64,000 nucleotides of DNA from Parasponia andersonii (Eukaryota > Streptophyta > Magnoliopsida > Rosales > Cannabaceae), in the NCBI GenBank assembly GCA_002914805.1, contig JXTB01000126.1:62001-126000 (forward strand), written 5' to 3'. The position numbers and the translations under genes are program-made. Shown piece by piece: positions 24,640 to 36,555 of the stretch. The stretch's first letter is position 1; each line of letters starts with the position of its first letter. A model generated the notes under the pieces. It was not told the origin of the DNA, made no database searches, and saw only the letters and a program-made list of their open reading frames with translations.

Positions 24640-24664
24640 ATATATATATATATATATATATATA
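24640..24664. repeat. (TA)n microsatellite
   Basis: The TA run closes copy 1 of the duplicated block; a longer TA run closes copy 2. Confidence 0.95.
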
Positions 24665-24736
24665 ACGTCCAAATTCCCATTCTATTTAAAGCGCCCAAAA
24701 AAAAATCAATTTAAATCATCTTTGTTTTTGTGGTTT

Positions 24737-24741
<5 letters not shown>

Positions 24742-24782
<41 letters not shown>
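24742..24782. repeat. (TA)n microsatellite
   Basis: An uninterrupted TA run of about 20 units. Confidence 0.95.
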
Positions 24783-24787
<5 letters not shown>

Positions 24788-25666
24788 TAATTAAGGAAAC
24801 TAGGTCTTGTAAAAACATGGATTACAACATGCTTTACTGTTTTATATCTGTACAAAGGTCCAATTCAATTTAAAGCAACTTTATTGTGGCTTTTTTATAT
24901 CTGTACTTAACTAATCAGGTTAAGTCTGACCATAATTTTAACATGTTTTAGTGTATTGCCGTTATCTATCTTCAATATTTATATCTTGCATATCAAGTAA
25001 CAAAAAGATTAGTAATTTCACTCTATTTATTGGACTCAAGATGTTCACTTTAGTTAGTCGAATAATAAAAAAAAAATGGTATAATCAACCTTAAAAATAA
25101 AATCATTTTTAATTTCCTGTTTACATTTAATTAATTGATCCCGGCCATATCTGAAAAACGAGACCAACTGATACAAATAATGAGGTCCATACGCATGCAT
25201 GAAACTCCAAAATAATTAGCTGATAATGTGACTGCACTAAAATTATATACCATACATACATCACTCAAAACGAATTTCTATATTGATTTTTTTCGATGAA
25301 AATGTATTCATAAAAGAACTGTCTTTGTAATCGGATTAACGTCTCTAGGGGGCCCTCTGCTCGTCCATTCTAGTTTTGCTCTACTTTACGTGAAAGTTTG
25401 ATCCATGCCGAAAACGAAGATGCTAATATGATATTGAACCCTTGATTTATAGACCATTCATATCATATCATCAAGGACATGTTCCGATAATAACGTTGAT
25501 TATTATATGCACTTTATTTGTGCGAGGTTGATTCCCCGTCCTTGTATAATTACGTTGACTATTAATAAACATATCTTTTGCCTGGCCCCCCACTTGATGT
25601 GCTATTAAGCTTATTATTAAGATCGTGCCAAATTTGAGAATGGATTGAAGAATAATGATTTGATAA

Positions 25667-25721
<55 letters not shown>

Positions 25722-26439
25722 TAATTTATTAAATTTAAAATTTATATAGTTGCCCTATAAAAAAAATGCCGAAGAAAGTTTTGAGAGTAAAACTATATAC
25801 ACTTTGGATAACAATATACTGATATAAACTTGATGAAACAAATAGAACCTTTTTAGTCTTGTTTGTTATACATACGTTCCTTCCTTAATTACATTTTGTG
25901 TTCCTTTTCCAAATAATACAATGAAAACTTTTCTTTTTCAGGGGGACAGATTTACATCTAATGACTCGTATATATGTCATGGGAAAATAAAAAAAGAACC
26001 ATATATAGAGATGTATAGGTATATCAAATGTGATTTAACAAAAGAGCAACATGAAGTCATATCAAGAGGTGGTTGTATTCTTCAATTAATGGTTGTATCA
26101 AAATAACCACGCATAATGCATTTGAAAAGAAATTTGAAATGGAATATTAAGCAAATTATTTATTTAGTTGTGAGGTTAAAAAATAACTCGATTGATTGTG
26201 GAGAGTGGAGGCCACTTAATTTGTGCCGATTTTCTCACTCCGATTGAGACTTGAGTAGTTGTATTGAGAACACGGCAAAATACTCATTTTATGATGATTA
26301 AGCAATTTAGTTGGACATTCATTAATAATAATAAAAATATCAACAACAATAATAATAATAATAATAAATAAAAACAATACATATAGTTTTTTTTTTTTAG
26401 GGACAATACCCATAATTTTACCATATAATACTAAAAAAT
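24783..26439. other. Intergenic DNA, no gene seen
   Basis: AT-rich. It contains a compound (TA)n(GA)n tract at 25668-25718 and an (AAT)n tract near 26345-26368. A 61-codon open frame at 25921-26106 has no recognisable features. Confidence 0.5.
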
Positions 26440-27510
26440 GGACTAATAACGTCACTTAAACCACGTCATTTTCTAAAAAAAGTGGCGTAATTGAACTCTC
26501 ATGTCACGTTGTTTAAAAGTGACATGATTGTAAATTCTACCACATCACTTATGTAATAAGCGACGTGGTATATTATTTTATTTAATTCTACGTCACTTTC
26601 TGCAAAAAATAACGTGATAAGAATATATGTATCACATCGTTTATATAACGAGCGACATAATTGAGCCATGTACCATATCACTTTCTATAAAAGCGACGTG
26701 CTAGAGGGCTCATATTAGTCATTTTATCAATCTGCAACCACAAAAAATACTCTGTCACAACTATCTATTTAAAATCATCAATCCCACCAAATTGTTCCCC
26801 AAACCCACTTAGAACAAACCCAATATTTTCAATACATTATCATTCAAACTCTATCTATTTCAAATTTCAGGTATTCCTCTCTCTTATTTTAGTTTCTTCA
26901 ATTTTTTAGTTTTTGAAAATTTATGTAATAGTCTTTTTTTAATCTTTTTAGATGTAATTTCTTAAGATTTTTGACCATCATCGACAAAGCTGAGGCACGG
27001 AAAGGGAGGCAAGAAAGGAAGTAACACCATAAATGTTTGAGCAATGGATCACGAAATCGGTGATTGGATATTTGGTTCATAGAGGTAGTATGAAGTACGT
27101 CTATCATTAGTCTGATTTACAAGGAAACCCGCGGGATGGTTAAGAATTTTTAGAACATTGTAACCTACACTAGTAGAGCATGCGGTAAAGCATGCAGGGG
27201 AGGAAGGGGACATATATCACATCGCTTCCTAAAAGAGTGATGTGGTATCTTCCTAAAAATGACATGGTATGATCCTAATAATTGATAATTTGTGGCCTAC
27301 TATATCGCTTTCTATACAAACGTCGTAGTAAGTTAGCATACTACGTCATTTTTTATATAAATAACATGGTAACCATGTCGTTTGTATATGCCTATCACAT
27401 TATTTAAAAGGGATATGGTATGACGTGGAGCTACCACATCACATATTTTATGTCACTTATAGGGTGGCATAGTTGTTCTACTATGTCACCTTATGAAAAA
27501 CGCTTTCCGT
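26440..27510. mobile_element. DNA transposon remnant with two arrays of ~30-nt hairpins
   Basis: From 26448 to about 26703, and again from about 27213 to 27505, short imperfect palindromes follow one another. Each is built from variants of CCACGTCGCTT and AAGCGACGTGG around an AT-rich loop (for example CCACATCACTTATG...TAAGCGACGTGG at 26540). I count about six units per side around a roughly 500-bp interior. Such subterminal hairpin repeats are known in plant class II elements (CACTA and Mutator-like). No transposase domain or clean terminus was found, so the superfamily is open. Confidence 0.55.
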
Positions 27511-28263
27511 AATAGAGATAACTATATATATATATATATAGTTATATATTCTTTAAAAAAATAATCATATATACATAATTATAAAATACAAAAAAAAAAA
27601 TTCCTTAAAAATTCGTTCTAAAAACTTATTTCTATTTCGTTGGAAAGAGAAGTCTCTAAAAACATTAGAATAGAATGATTGTAAGAAAAAAATATCATGT
27701 TATTGCAAATTATTTTCAATTTAACAAAAGTAACTATCTATGAAACAAAAACAAAAATTTTTATTAAAAAATTAACCATATATATAGATGGGGCCATGTA
27801 TCGAACCAGAACCATATATGCCAGAAGGAAAATAAATAAACAAATAAATAAATAAAACAGTACCATTTAAAATTTGAACGCTTTAATTCACGAAACTTCT
27901 GACGAAATGATTGTCAAACCATCTCATAATCATCTCCAGCTGTGTTAGAAAACAACATATATACCATTTTTCGGGTAATCTTAATCTGTACGTGACATGC
28001 AACTTGCAATTTGTTTTGGCCAGATTTACGTACAATCCAACCAAGGGAATAATAACTACACAAATTCCTTCAACCTAAAATGAATTAAATTTTTAAAAAA
28101 AAATGTGAGAGAAATTGGAACTGGGTCCCACCTCAATTCACTATATATTTGTAATTTTTTGAGTGTACTGTACTGTATATTTGTATTTTGACCCTTATCT
28201 AGACCTACAAATATATATTAATATATATAGCAATAGATATTCTTATAAATATATATATATATA
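27511..28263. other. AT-rich intergenic DNA, no gene seen
   Basis: A-rich and T-rich runs, a short (AAAT)n tract near 27830-27857 and no coding similarity. Confidence 0.5.
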
Positions 28264-28521
28264 GGTTGACAAGTATTTTTTTTTCTTTACTTATGGGTAG
28301 ATATTTTGTTTTTAGCAGTTGGATTATCATCTAATAGTGATCCAATAGTCATAATGAAATACATAAAAAGACATGCATTATTAATGCTCTTTCTCTTTTT
28401 TATTTTTTACAATAAAAAAATGTGGATGCTAAATTTTCATTGGCCAAATTGATACCTATGTATATGTAAAAAAAATACCTATTACATAAGTATAAAAAAA
28501 ATACCTATTGGATTGGTGCCC
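28264..28521 (+). mobile_element. MITE family A, copy 2
   Basis: The left terminus is GGTTGACAAGTATTTTT and the right one ACCTATTGGATTGGTGCCC. It is flanked on both sides by (TA)n. The interior TCATCTAATAGTGATCCAAT and TTTACAATAAAAAAATGTGG motifs match the other copies. A 30-bp duplication near the right end repeats the AAAAAAATACCTATT word. Confidence 0.75.
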
Positions 28522-28545
28522 ATATATATATATATATATATATAT

Positions 28546-28797
28546 GATTGCCAATCCCATAGGTATTTTTTTTCTTTATCTATGGGTAGGTATTTTTTTT
28601 TAGCCGTTGGATCATCATCTAATGGTTGATCCGTAGTGATCCAGTGGTTATAATGAAATGCATGAAAAGACGTGCATCATTAATACTCTTTCTCTCTTTT
28701 ATTTTTTATAATAAAAAATATAAATATTAAATTTTCATTGGTCAAATTGATATCTATGCATAGGTAAAAACAAAAAATACCTACTGAATTAGTACCC
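28546..28797 (+). mobile_element. MITE family A, copy 3
   Basis: It starts GATTGCCAATCCCATAGGTA and ends ACCTACTGAATTAGTACCC, in the same orientation as copy 2. Only a (TA)n tract (28522-28545) separates the two, and (TA)n also follows. The interior GCCGTTGGATCATCATCTAA is shared with the copy at 34013. Confidence 0.75.
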
Positions 28798-29000
28798 TAT
28801 ATATATATATATACACACCAATAGATACATAGGAATCCCAATCGAAAGAGTTCAATGAACAGAACTCATCCCATTTCGGGAAATATATTGGGAGGACGAG
28901 GATGTACAATTATTTATATAATGCTTCACAGTTGGATATCTTTGTACTGTTATGAGCCTTTTAATTATGGCTATAAAACTCTTTAACTATTCCTCTTTTC

Positions 29001-29050
29001 TAATTATTGTTTAGGGAATACATCATCACGAGTATTGTCACATAATAATA
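29001..29050 (-). mobile_element. MITE family B, fragment (inverted)
   Basis: ACATCATCACGAGTATTGTC here equals, in reverse complement, a word at 30100-30125 in the family B copy. The adjoining TAATTATTGTTTAGGGAATA corresponds to that copy's terminus. This is a one-ended fragment in the opposite orientation. Confidence 0.55.
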
Positions 29051-29407
29051 TAACCCCATAAAATTTATTATTAAGAAAAAATATAACTTGTAATTTATGA
29101 TTTTGTTACTTAGCCAACTATTGACCAAATATTAAAGTACCCAATGTAGATCATATCAAAAAAAAAAAAAGAAAAAGAAAAGAGTACCCAATACATATAG
29201 TTTTCTTTCCTTTTTTTTTTCCTTGTTTTGCTGAGAAAACCCTCTTTCAATTTGTGTATCCAGAAGTCGTGCTATTTATTGAAGTAATGTGAGAGAAACA
29301 TTTTGGTGCCACATGGAAAGGTATTGTCAAATCAAAAGCACAGTTTTATTGGACAATTGGATCAACAAATTAATTAAGCTTCTCATGATAAGGTAAGCTG
29401 TGTGACA

Positions 29408-29410
<3 letters not shown>

Positions 29411-29453
<43 letters not shown>
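29411..29453. repeat. (GA)n microsatellite
   Basis: About 21 GA units, uninterrupted. Confidence 0.95.
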
Positions 29454-29456
<3 letters not shown>

Positions 29457-30011
29457 ATTATGACTTGGAATTGTCTTATGTATTTGACATGTCAGGAATA
29501 ATTGATGTGAAAATGGGCCTACAAAAATGATCCAAAATCTTTTGCACAAAGAAAATAACAGGATTAGTTTTGTTAAAAAGCAAAAGTTGGGTGGTGTCGG
29601 GACATTTTGCAGAAAATGTTCTATTATTTAATGTTCATCTCGGCCTTCAATCCTTCATTGGTGAGTTCGGTGGAATCTTTTAAGATTTCTTCTTCTTATT
29701 TTTTTTTCCCCAAAAAGAAAGAAAGATATATATATATATATATATACATATATATTAAAGAATTTCTGTCTTACGACGATCCCAAAAATACTTCATCACG
29801 AATGTTTTTAATTGAAAAAATTTATCCTTTAATTTTGTCAAATTGATAAAAGTATTGATTATGGCAATACATATCCCCAAAAAATATTATGATTAAGAAT
29901 CTCAACAAAAAAGATCATGATTTATTATGATCTAATCAACACAAGCAGTAACTATAACTTATGGGTCGATGTTGTGTTATCATATATAGTTCTTTAGTAA
30001 AGATTAGAGTA

Positions 30012-30149
30012 AATAATGTTAGAGATAAAAATTTAACACAAATTCCGCACACAATATTGATATGGTCCTATTTTGAGAAAATATTGGTGATTAAAATATA
30101 TCGTGACAATACTCGTGATGATGTAATTTGCGTATTTCCTAGCATTAAT
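30012..30149 (+). mobile_element. MITE family B, short copy
   Basis: The left end AATAATGTTAGAGATAAAAA and the reverse complement of the right end (CATTAATGCTAGGAAATACG) pair as imperfect terminal inverted repeats. A longer relative lies at 30193-30454. Confidence 0.45.
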
Positions 30150-30192
30150 GTTTGAAGAATCTTTAAAATAATTTTTTTTTTCTCGATGATAT

Positions 30193-30454
30193 GGTAATGC
30201 TAGAGACGTATAAATTATATAAAAAAATGTTAAAATACATGTCATATCAATATCAATATGTATGAGTTTTTTTTTAACATGTTATAACATGATATAATCC
30301 TATTTTAAGAAAAAAAAATTCACACGCATGATATGCATTTTAAAATCCCACGTTCATAGTGTGATCTTACTTAAAAAGGAAAACACGGATAGTTAAAATA
30401 TGTCATATCAATATGTACGAGTTTTACGTGTAATTTGTGTATCCTAGCATTACT
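30193..30454 (+). mobile_element. MITE family B, longer copy
   Basis: The ends GGTAATGCTAGAGACGTATA and (reverse complement of the right end) AGTAATGCTAGGATACACAA form imperfect terminal inverted repeats of about 25 bp. The interior has inverted ATGTCATATCAATAT words near 30238 and 30400. It is non-coding. Confidence 0.55.
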
Positions 30455-30700
30455 CTTTATTTTTTTTTTTTTTCTTTCTTCTTTGGTAACGAATCAGACC
30501 GTTATTGTTTTCCTACCCGTCACCATGTTTTTCATACAATTATATTAACGGATATTATAACATGTAACGGCTAGCAAACAGTGCCATTATTTTCTTCTAA
30601 ACTATTTCAATAATAATTCCGTTCTAGTACTGCCATACATTCAGTTTCTTGACTGTGTCTAGCTGACGAGAATATATAATTCTTTCTTATGTAGAGATAT

Positions 30701-30892
30701 ATATTATTTCCAACATAAATATATCACTTTCATAATTCTTAACCTAAAATAATAACAATAATATTAATAATAAAATTGTGGTTGTGAGTACTTTTATATA
30801 TTAATTCTAACATAAATATATAACTTTCATAATTCTTAACCTAAAATAATAATATTAATATTAATAATAAAAGTCTGGTCGTGAGTACTTTT
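30701..30892. repeat. Tandem duplication, two units of about 95 bp
   Basis: CAACATAAATATATCACTTT...GGTTGTGAGTACTTTT is followed by TAACATAAATATATAACTTT...GGTCGTGAGTACTTTT. The units differ by a few substitutions and by small changes in the AAT-rich middle. Confidence 0.85.
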
Positions 30893-30991
30893 TTCCCATT
30901 TAAAGGTCATAATAAGTTTAAAAATATATATTTTTTAAAAAGTCGAATGTCTCTCCCAATTTTTTGAATCTCTAGCTTCAAAAATACCGCC

Positions 30992-31001
30992 NNNNNNNNN
31001 N
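30992..31001. other. Assembly gap (10 n)
   Basis: Ten undetermined bases. A gap of exactly ten suggests a placeholder, so its true size is unknown. Confidence 0.95.
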
Positions 31002-31659
31002 CAACTCTAGTAATTTCAGCGGCAGTAAAAGTTGTGTAAGCAATACCTCTTATACTCTTCCTATTAAAATTTCCCATTTTTCAATCATAAACTTGTCTTT
31101 CCCAAAATATCTCCAGTTGATATTCAAGCATTGTAATGAACAATGTACCTACTAATGCTCTGAAATAGCTGTAGGGAATCAACTTTTTGGGATGGTAGGT
31201 TACAAAAGATGTTCAATTTGAAGAATTTAATTAATGTTTGAATCACATGACAGCGTAAAGAGAATAGTTATGCTTAACAACCACGCCCTAATCTTTATTT
31301 TAATGTCAATTATTTCATACAAACTTGGAGAAATATTGACCCAATCATAGCAACCAAAATCCCGAAAAGAAGAAAAGAAGGGCAAACGTAAAGTATTTTG
31401 AAAGGAGGGGGAGGAAAAAAGAAAAAGCTAAAGTAGTTTTAGATGGACAAAGACTAAACAGAGAAGACCTCACACTTGTTTTGGGTCCCAATTGCACAAA
31501 TGGGGGCATTTTTTAAAAAAACAGAAAAACTAAAAAGAAATAAATAAAAATTGTTTGTGGTTTGTGAATTATGTGATTAGGAAAATGTCATAGACCAGTT
31601 TGCTATAATTGTCAAATAGGTTCCCTGCTTTCAAAAAAAAAAAAAAAAAAAAAAAAAAA
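31002..31659. other. Intergenic DNA, no gene seen
   Basis: Purine-rich sequence around 31370-31440, then an A run (31633-31659) that borders copy 2 of the duplicated block. Confidence 0.5.
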
Positions 31660-32123
31660 GGTTTCCCAAAGTCCACAAATTCTTTATCCTACAGACTAGT
31701 GGACAAGGGTTCACGAGTCCTAATTTGACCCCTTGAAATCAGAGGCCAAATATTCCTCTTTTTCAGCGGCTTGTAGAGGGGAAAATAGCCGGTTAATAAG
31801 TAAATCATGATTAAATTAACTTTAATGTCTCCTTTTTTTTGCTTTGTAAATTCACCAAAATGAAAATAATTACAAAGTAATTAAAAAAATTCTTTATTCA
31901 TTATTTATTGAGCAATGTTTTGTAAAGAAGCATCTAACAAGATTGCATAATTAGACTCATCCAACAAGTTTGTACAATTAAACCGTTCATATGGTCTTTG
32001 GTAGAGTCTACTGAGATCGATCCTAATACCACGTACACGTTTGACGCATTTATTGTTATTTGGTAACAAAGCTATTAAATATTAATTTGGAAAAGAGTGC
32101 TAGCCGTGCCGTCATATATTATC

Positions 32124-32605
32124 CGGATAATTACATTTTTTATATTTATATTTTGACTGTTTATTTATTTATATTTTACGTTTTAGTTATTATTATAATT
32201 GATCTTTAAATTTAAAATTTGTAATAAATTTATATTTTAATTTGAGTCAAATATTAATTTTGACTAATATATTACCAAAATATCCTTTAAATATATATGT
32301 TTGAAAAGAAGTCCAAATTTTAAAATTATCTAAATTGATAAATATATTTATAAATAATATTTAATATGGATAATTTCACTTTTTAAAATTATTTTTAAAT
32401 ATTTTTTCTTTTAACTATTATTTTTATTTTGTTTTAAATTTAAATTAAGTTTTGGTTTAGTAGATTTAATGGTTAAAATTAGTGTTTAATTTAGAGAATA
32501 TATAAATTTATTACAAATTTTAAATTTAAAAGTTAATATTGATAACAATACATAAGATAAACAAACAAATAGGCAAACTCAATATATAAAAATATAATTA
32601 ACCCT
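32124..32605. mobile_element. Fold-back MITE with long terminal inverted repeats, copy 2
   Basis: Identical to the element at 23882-24363 because it lies in the duplicated block, with the same ~125-bp inverted termini. Confidence 0.7.
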
Positions 32606-32777
32606 ATTCAATATTACACTAAAATATAAATATTAATTGATAAGACGAGGGAATAAATCAATAAAATTGGAATATTAAAAGAAAATAATAATAAAATAAA
32701 ATAAGAGGGTAATAAAATAAAAGGAGCCTAAAACATGAGTTGGGGGCGAATACGGAGAGTGAGAAGTAGAATAACAG

Positions 32778-32854
32778 GACCACGAGCTTTCAGCTGGTGT
32801 GACAAAGTAGGACATAGAGGAGCTTAAGGTGGCGGGTTCGAACCACTGGTCTAA
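32778..32854 (+). repeat. tRNA-like (SINE-like) segment, copy 2
   Basis: Same A-box-like and B-box-like words as at 24536-24612, here with the B box GGTTCGAACC at 32834-32843. Confidence 0.4.
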
Positions 32855-32876
32855 CTCCTAACCGACGAATTATTTA

Positions 32877-32879
<3 letters not shown>

Positions 32880-32930
<51 letters not shown>
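32880..32930. repeat. (TA)n microsatellite
   Basis: About 25 TA units, about twice the length of the tract closing copy 1. Confidence 0.95.
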
Positions 32931-32932
<2 letters not shown>

Positions 32933-34012
32933 CACTGGAACTCGAACGAAGTAAAAGGGTGGGGTTTTCTCGCCACGTCATACAAGATAAAACCAAAAAT
33001 AAGTGCTGAAAGAAACCGCGAGGGTATATGAGGTGGCGAGATGTATCTGGATAAAAGCTGACAGATATGACCTCTTTTGCCACGTGGTGGACTCTAAAAG
33101 TGATGGCACCCATTCCCAATTAAAGGGGTCTTTTCTTAGAGAGAGAATCAAGTATGAGAGGCCGATTTCTTAGACCCATCACAGGAGCCACTTAATTTAT
33201 TTGTTTATTTTTTAAAAAATAGAAATACTAGATATATTTTTTTAAATGCCTTGGCCTTTCGGAGGAGGCAAGCAACTGAAACCTCTGTCAAGCTGTTGGT
33301 CAAATTACCATAAGGCCCATTTCAGGTGGTCGATATTCCCGTATGGATCGGATTCTCTCCACGTGCAAGTTTATTGTCGTCTCGCTTGTTGAATGAGTCA
33401 GCCAAGTCTCTCGTACTCATCTTATCCTCTCATGTCTCAACCTCGTTTTTTTTTTTTTTTTCCGTTAATTGTTTTCTGTTTTATAACGAAAATGGAAAAT
33501 TGTTCCTCACCATTATACAACTCTAAATTTTTAGGATTAGTACTACTAATTGATAAATTTTTACATTGAAAAATAGAGATATAGAAGGTATTTAACTATC
33601 TTATTTCACGCTTAATTAATCACATAGTTCACATCTTTTGTCATTTCATGTAAATAATTAATTTTTGCACAATAGATATTCCTCCCCGTGAAGGTCGACC
33701 ACTCTTTTAAGTAAACGACATATGACTTACATCTCTTCTGAGAATGAATTTGCTAACAGAAAAATTTCTTACCGTTGATATTTCTAACATAGAGGAGATA
33801 TGCTCTAAAAGATATTAAATTTACTTTGAAAGACCTTATAATCATATTATTATGTCCATATTCTATTATGACTCGCCAACTATATTTATTACACGACAAA
33901 AGAAATTAACAAATAAGAAGGTTATCAGACTTGTGTACCGTTAAGTTTATTAAATATTAAATTAAGTAAAAATGAAATTGGTAACTGGTCCTTTTGCGTG
34001 TATATATATATA
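32931..34012. other. Intergenic DNA, no gene seen
   Basis: A slightly GC-richer stretch (32935-33180) with CCACGTGG near 33080 and GCCACGTCA near 32973, both ACGT-core motifs of plant promoters. No coding region follows on either strand. Confidence 0.5.
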
Positions 34013-34105
34013 GATTGTCAATCCAATAGGTATTTTTTTTCTTTACTTATGGATAGGTATTTTTTTTTTAGCCGTTGGATCATCATCTAATAGTGATCCA
34101 ATGGC
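34013..34105 (+). mobile_element. MITE family A, partial copy 4a
   Basis: Left-end half only: GATTGTCAATCCAATAGGTA through GCCGTTGGATCATCATCTAA to CCAATGGCT. It is preceded by (TA)n and ends in an AT stretch next to copy 4b. Confidence 0.7.
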
Positions 34106-34121
34106 TATATATATTTATATA

Positions 34122-34351
34122 GGCACCAATTCAGTAGGTATTTTTTTTTTTACCTATGTATAAATATTAATTTGACCCATGAAAATTTAACATGCACATT
34201 TTTTTATTGTAAAAAATAAAAGAAAAAAAAAGTATTAATGATGCACGTTTTTTCATGCACTTCATTATTGTCATTGGATATAGTAATACAATGGCTAAAA
34301 AAAAATACTTACCCATAGGTAAAAAAAAAAATACTTATTAGATTGGCAACC
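34122..34351 (-). mobile_element. MITE family A, copy 4b
   Basis: Full-length, 230 bp, starting GGCACCAATTCAGTAGGTAT and ending TTATTAGATTGGCAACC, then (TA)n. Orientation is opposite to copy 4a, so the two form a head-to-head pair. Confidence 0.75.
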
Positions 34352-35345
34352 TATATATATATTCAGTATGGAATTAGTAAGAATAAGAAAAACTTCATTT
34401 TCAAATTGGGGCAGTGAAGATTTACTTTCATAAATTAAATAACAATAATAATTTCCATTTTTTGTAGACAAGACAACCATTAGTATATCTTCAGTCATAT
34501 ACTACCCAAAAAAAAAAACAGAAAGAGAAAAATGCTTAAGCTGAATTTCAAGTTAAATTATATTATTCTACTAAAAGGAAAAAAATATAGCACAAGTACT
34601 AACTATAAGATCAATTTCATAGCGATGAAGCAATAAATAAAAGTCGGGAACACAAGCCGATACTCCACTCCGAAAGAGTTACCTAATTAATTTCGACTAG
34701 CTAGGGACAACCTACAACCCTTCGATCTCGACGGTTTAACTAACATAAATTATCATGTAATATTTGGTTGATTTCACATTTAACATTAAAATTCCTGGTC
34801 ATTTAAAAACTAGTGTAGACCATATCAATACTTCAAAAAAAAAAAAAACAAAAAGAGAGTAAAATGACAATATCGAATGGGTGGCACATAAAAATTAACA
34901 TAAAAAAAATATATACATCAACTAATTAATTAATTATAAAAAATACTAAATATATATTTTTAATATTCTTTAATCTCGATAAATAGATTTTACACTATTT
35001 AATTTCACATTTTAATAATATAATAAATTATAGAATGATAATTTATAATAAGATTAAAAAATTATAAATATGAGCACATTTAGTATTACAATTCAAGTTC
35101 AATTGTTCAACATGAGCGAGCCAATAAAGAGCGAAAGGGTGGTCAAAGGTAAAATTATAGAGTTGAAAAGTCAACTAAAACCTTTTAGTGGTGCCTTAAA
35201 TATTCTAACCATTAGACTAGCTACGGTTTAAACCAACCCACCCAACCCTAGCAGGGGACCCGGGACCCGGGACCCTGTCTGATTTTTTGTCGTACGGACT
35301 GAATAGAGTGCTGCGCCCCACTAGAGCCTCAGGCTCGGGGGCTAG

Positions 35346-35374
35346 CTCCTCCTCCTCCTCCTCCTCCTCCTCCT
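35346..35374. repeat. (CTC)n microsatellite
   Basis: About nine CTC units. Confidence 0.95.
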
Positions 35375-36524
35375 TTCCCAGTCAGTCAAACGGGAGAGAA
35401 CAAGGTAAATTAAGGTAATTGTCGCTTACCATTTACCCACCTATATGACTGCAAGTATCAAAACTACAGAGCAGCACTTCTTGGCCCCTCACGTGGTCCC
35501 CAATTCAATCCGAGCCGTGCAGATTTGGCATCAAAAAGGACCTTTTATTTACTAATTGGCAATGCATGGGAAAACTAAGAAAAAGTCAAAACTCACATTT
35601 AATATAAGAAAATCGAGATTAACTGTCAAATTTTCCATCAAATTTTATGTCCAATTGTATAATCAAAACTTGTTGATTTTTTTTTTTTAAATAATTAATT
35701 TATGATTTCCACTTATTACAAATTAAAAGAAAATAACTACTATTACCTAATCCTCACTCTTACCCGAATAAGGATAATAGATTTTTACGCCTATTCTTAG
35801 TGTGACTCAAACTTAGGATTAAAATTTTAAGTAGTGAGTACTATTACTATTTAAGTCAACCCCACTTCGTCAAATTTGTTGCATTCTCATATACATTTCA
35901 GTATGGAAATCTATAAAGTAAATTTTTTTTTTAAAAAAAGGTATTACATAAGTTCTAACAAAATTTAGTGAAATATAACATTTCAGAAGCATTGTTATTC
36001 AGATGATGTAAGTGTATGGTACTTTTATCTTGATCAAATATTTTCATTTCTCACTCTTAACATTGACTTCTCTCTTCGCTTGAAAGTCTAACATTGACTT
36101 GGTACAAGGAATGTTAATCAATCAATGTAATTCTTTCTATAGAAAATTCTGATATATATACTCTAGCATATATATTTTTACTATTAGTGAAATTAAAATA
36201 TAATTTTTACTGGCTTAAAAAATTATTTTATGTTTTAATCGTGACAAAATATATTGAAATGAAAATCTGGAAGTATAGTCAGTAACAAACCGGGGTCCAG
36301 GATTCTACATTGATATGGGGTTGGGGATGTTCCAAAAAAAAAAAAAAGGGTATTATTATGATTTTGGCAAAGCTCACGTGCACGGCAATGGTTATGGCAT
36401 CATCGGTCATCCAGTGTAAGATGCACCAGCATGATCTTCGATGCAGCGCCTTGGGATCCCACATAACCATCTCGACTCCCGTGTAGCTTCCCACACCCAA
36501 CCCAACTGAAGTATCAAAACGTGT

Positions 36525-36555
36525 CCTTTCCTTTCCTTTCCTTTCCTTTCCTTTC
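36525..36555. repeat. (CCTTT)n microsatellite
   Basis: About six units of the pentamer CCTTT. Confidence 0.95.

Larger units (their letters stand above)
23418..24640. repeat. 1.22 kb duplicated block, copy 1
   Basis: From GGTTTCCCAAAG to the start of the (TA)n tract this block matches 31660-32882 at a constant offset of 8242 with no indel and no substitution that I could find by eye. It is bounded by a poly-A run on the left and (TA)n on the right, and the unique DNA outside differs between the copies. It contains a fold-back MITE and a tRNA-like segment. The perfect identity means either a very recent duplication or an assembly artefact. Confidence 0.9.
28798..30011. other. Intergenic DNA, no gene seen
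   Basis: AT-rich sequence with poly-A and poly-T runs, a (GA)n tract and a (TA)n tract near 29727-29745. A 79-codon frame at 29607-29846 runs through the microsatellite and is not credible. Confidence 0.5.
31660..32882. repeat. 1.22 kb duplicated block, copy 2
   Basis: Matches 23418-24640 base for base as far as I can follow, again between a poly-A run and a (TA)n tract. It lies 658 bases beyond the assembly gap. It holds the second fold-back MITE (32124-32605) and the second tRNA-like segment (32778-32854). Confidence 0.9.

Noticed and set aside
26440-27510. CRISPR-like repeat array
   Set aside because: Units are imperfect palindromes without uniform spacers, in a plant nuclear context; a transposon explanation fits.
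33075-33090. Promoter of a gene at 33.1-33.5 kb, from the CCACGTGG motif
   Set aside because: The only following frame (33326-33526) ends in a poly-T stretch and has no recognisable features.
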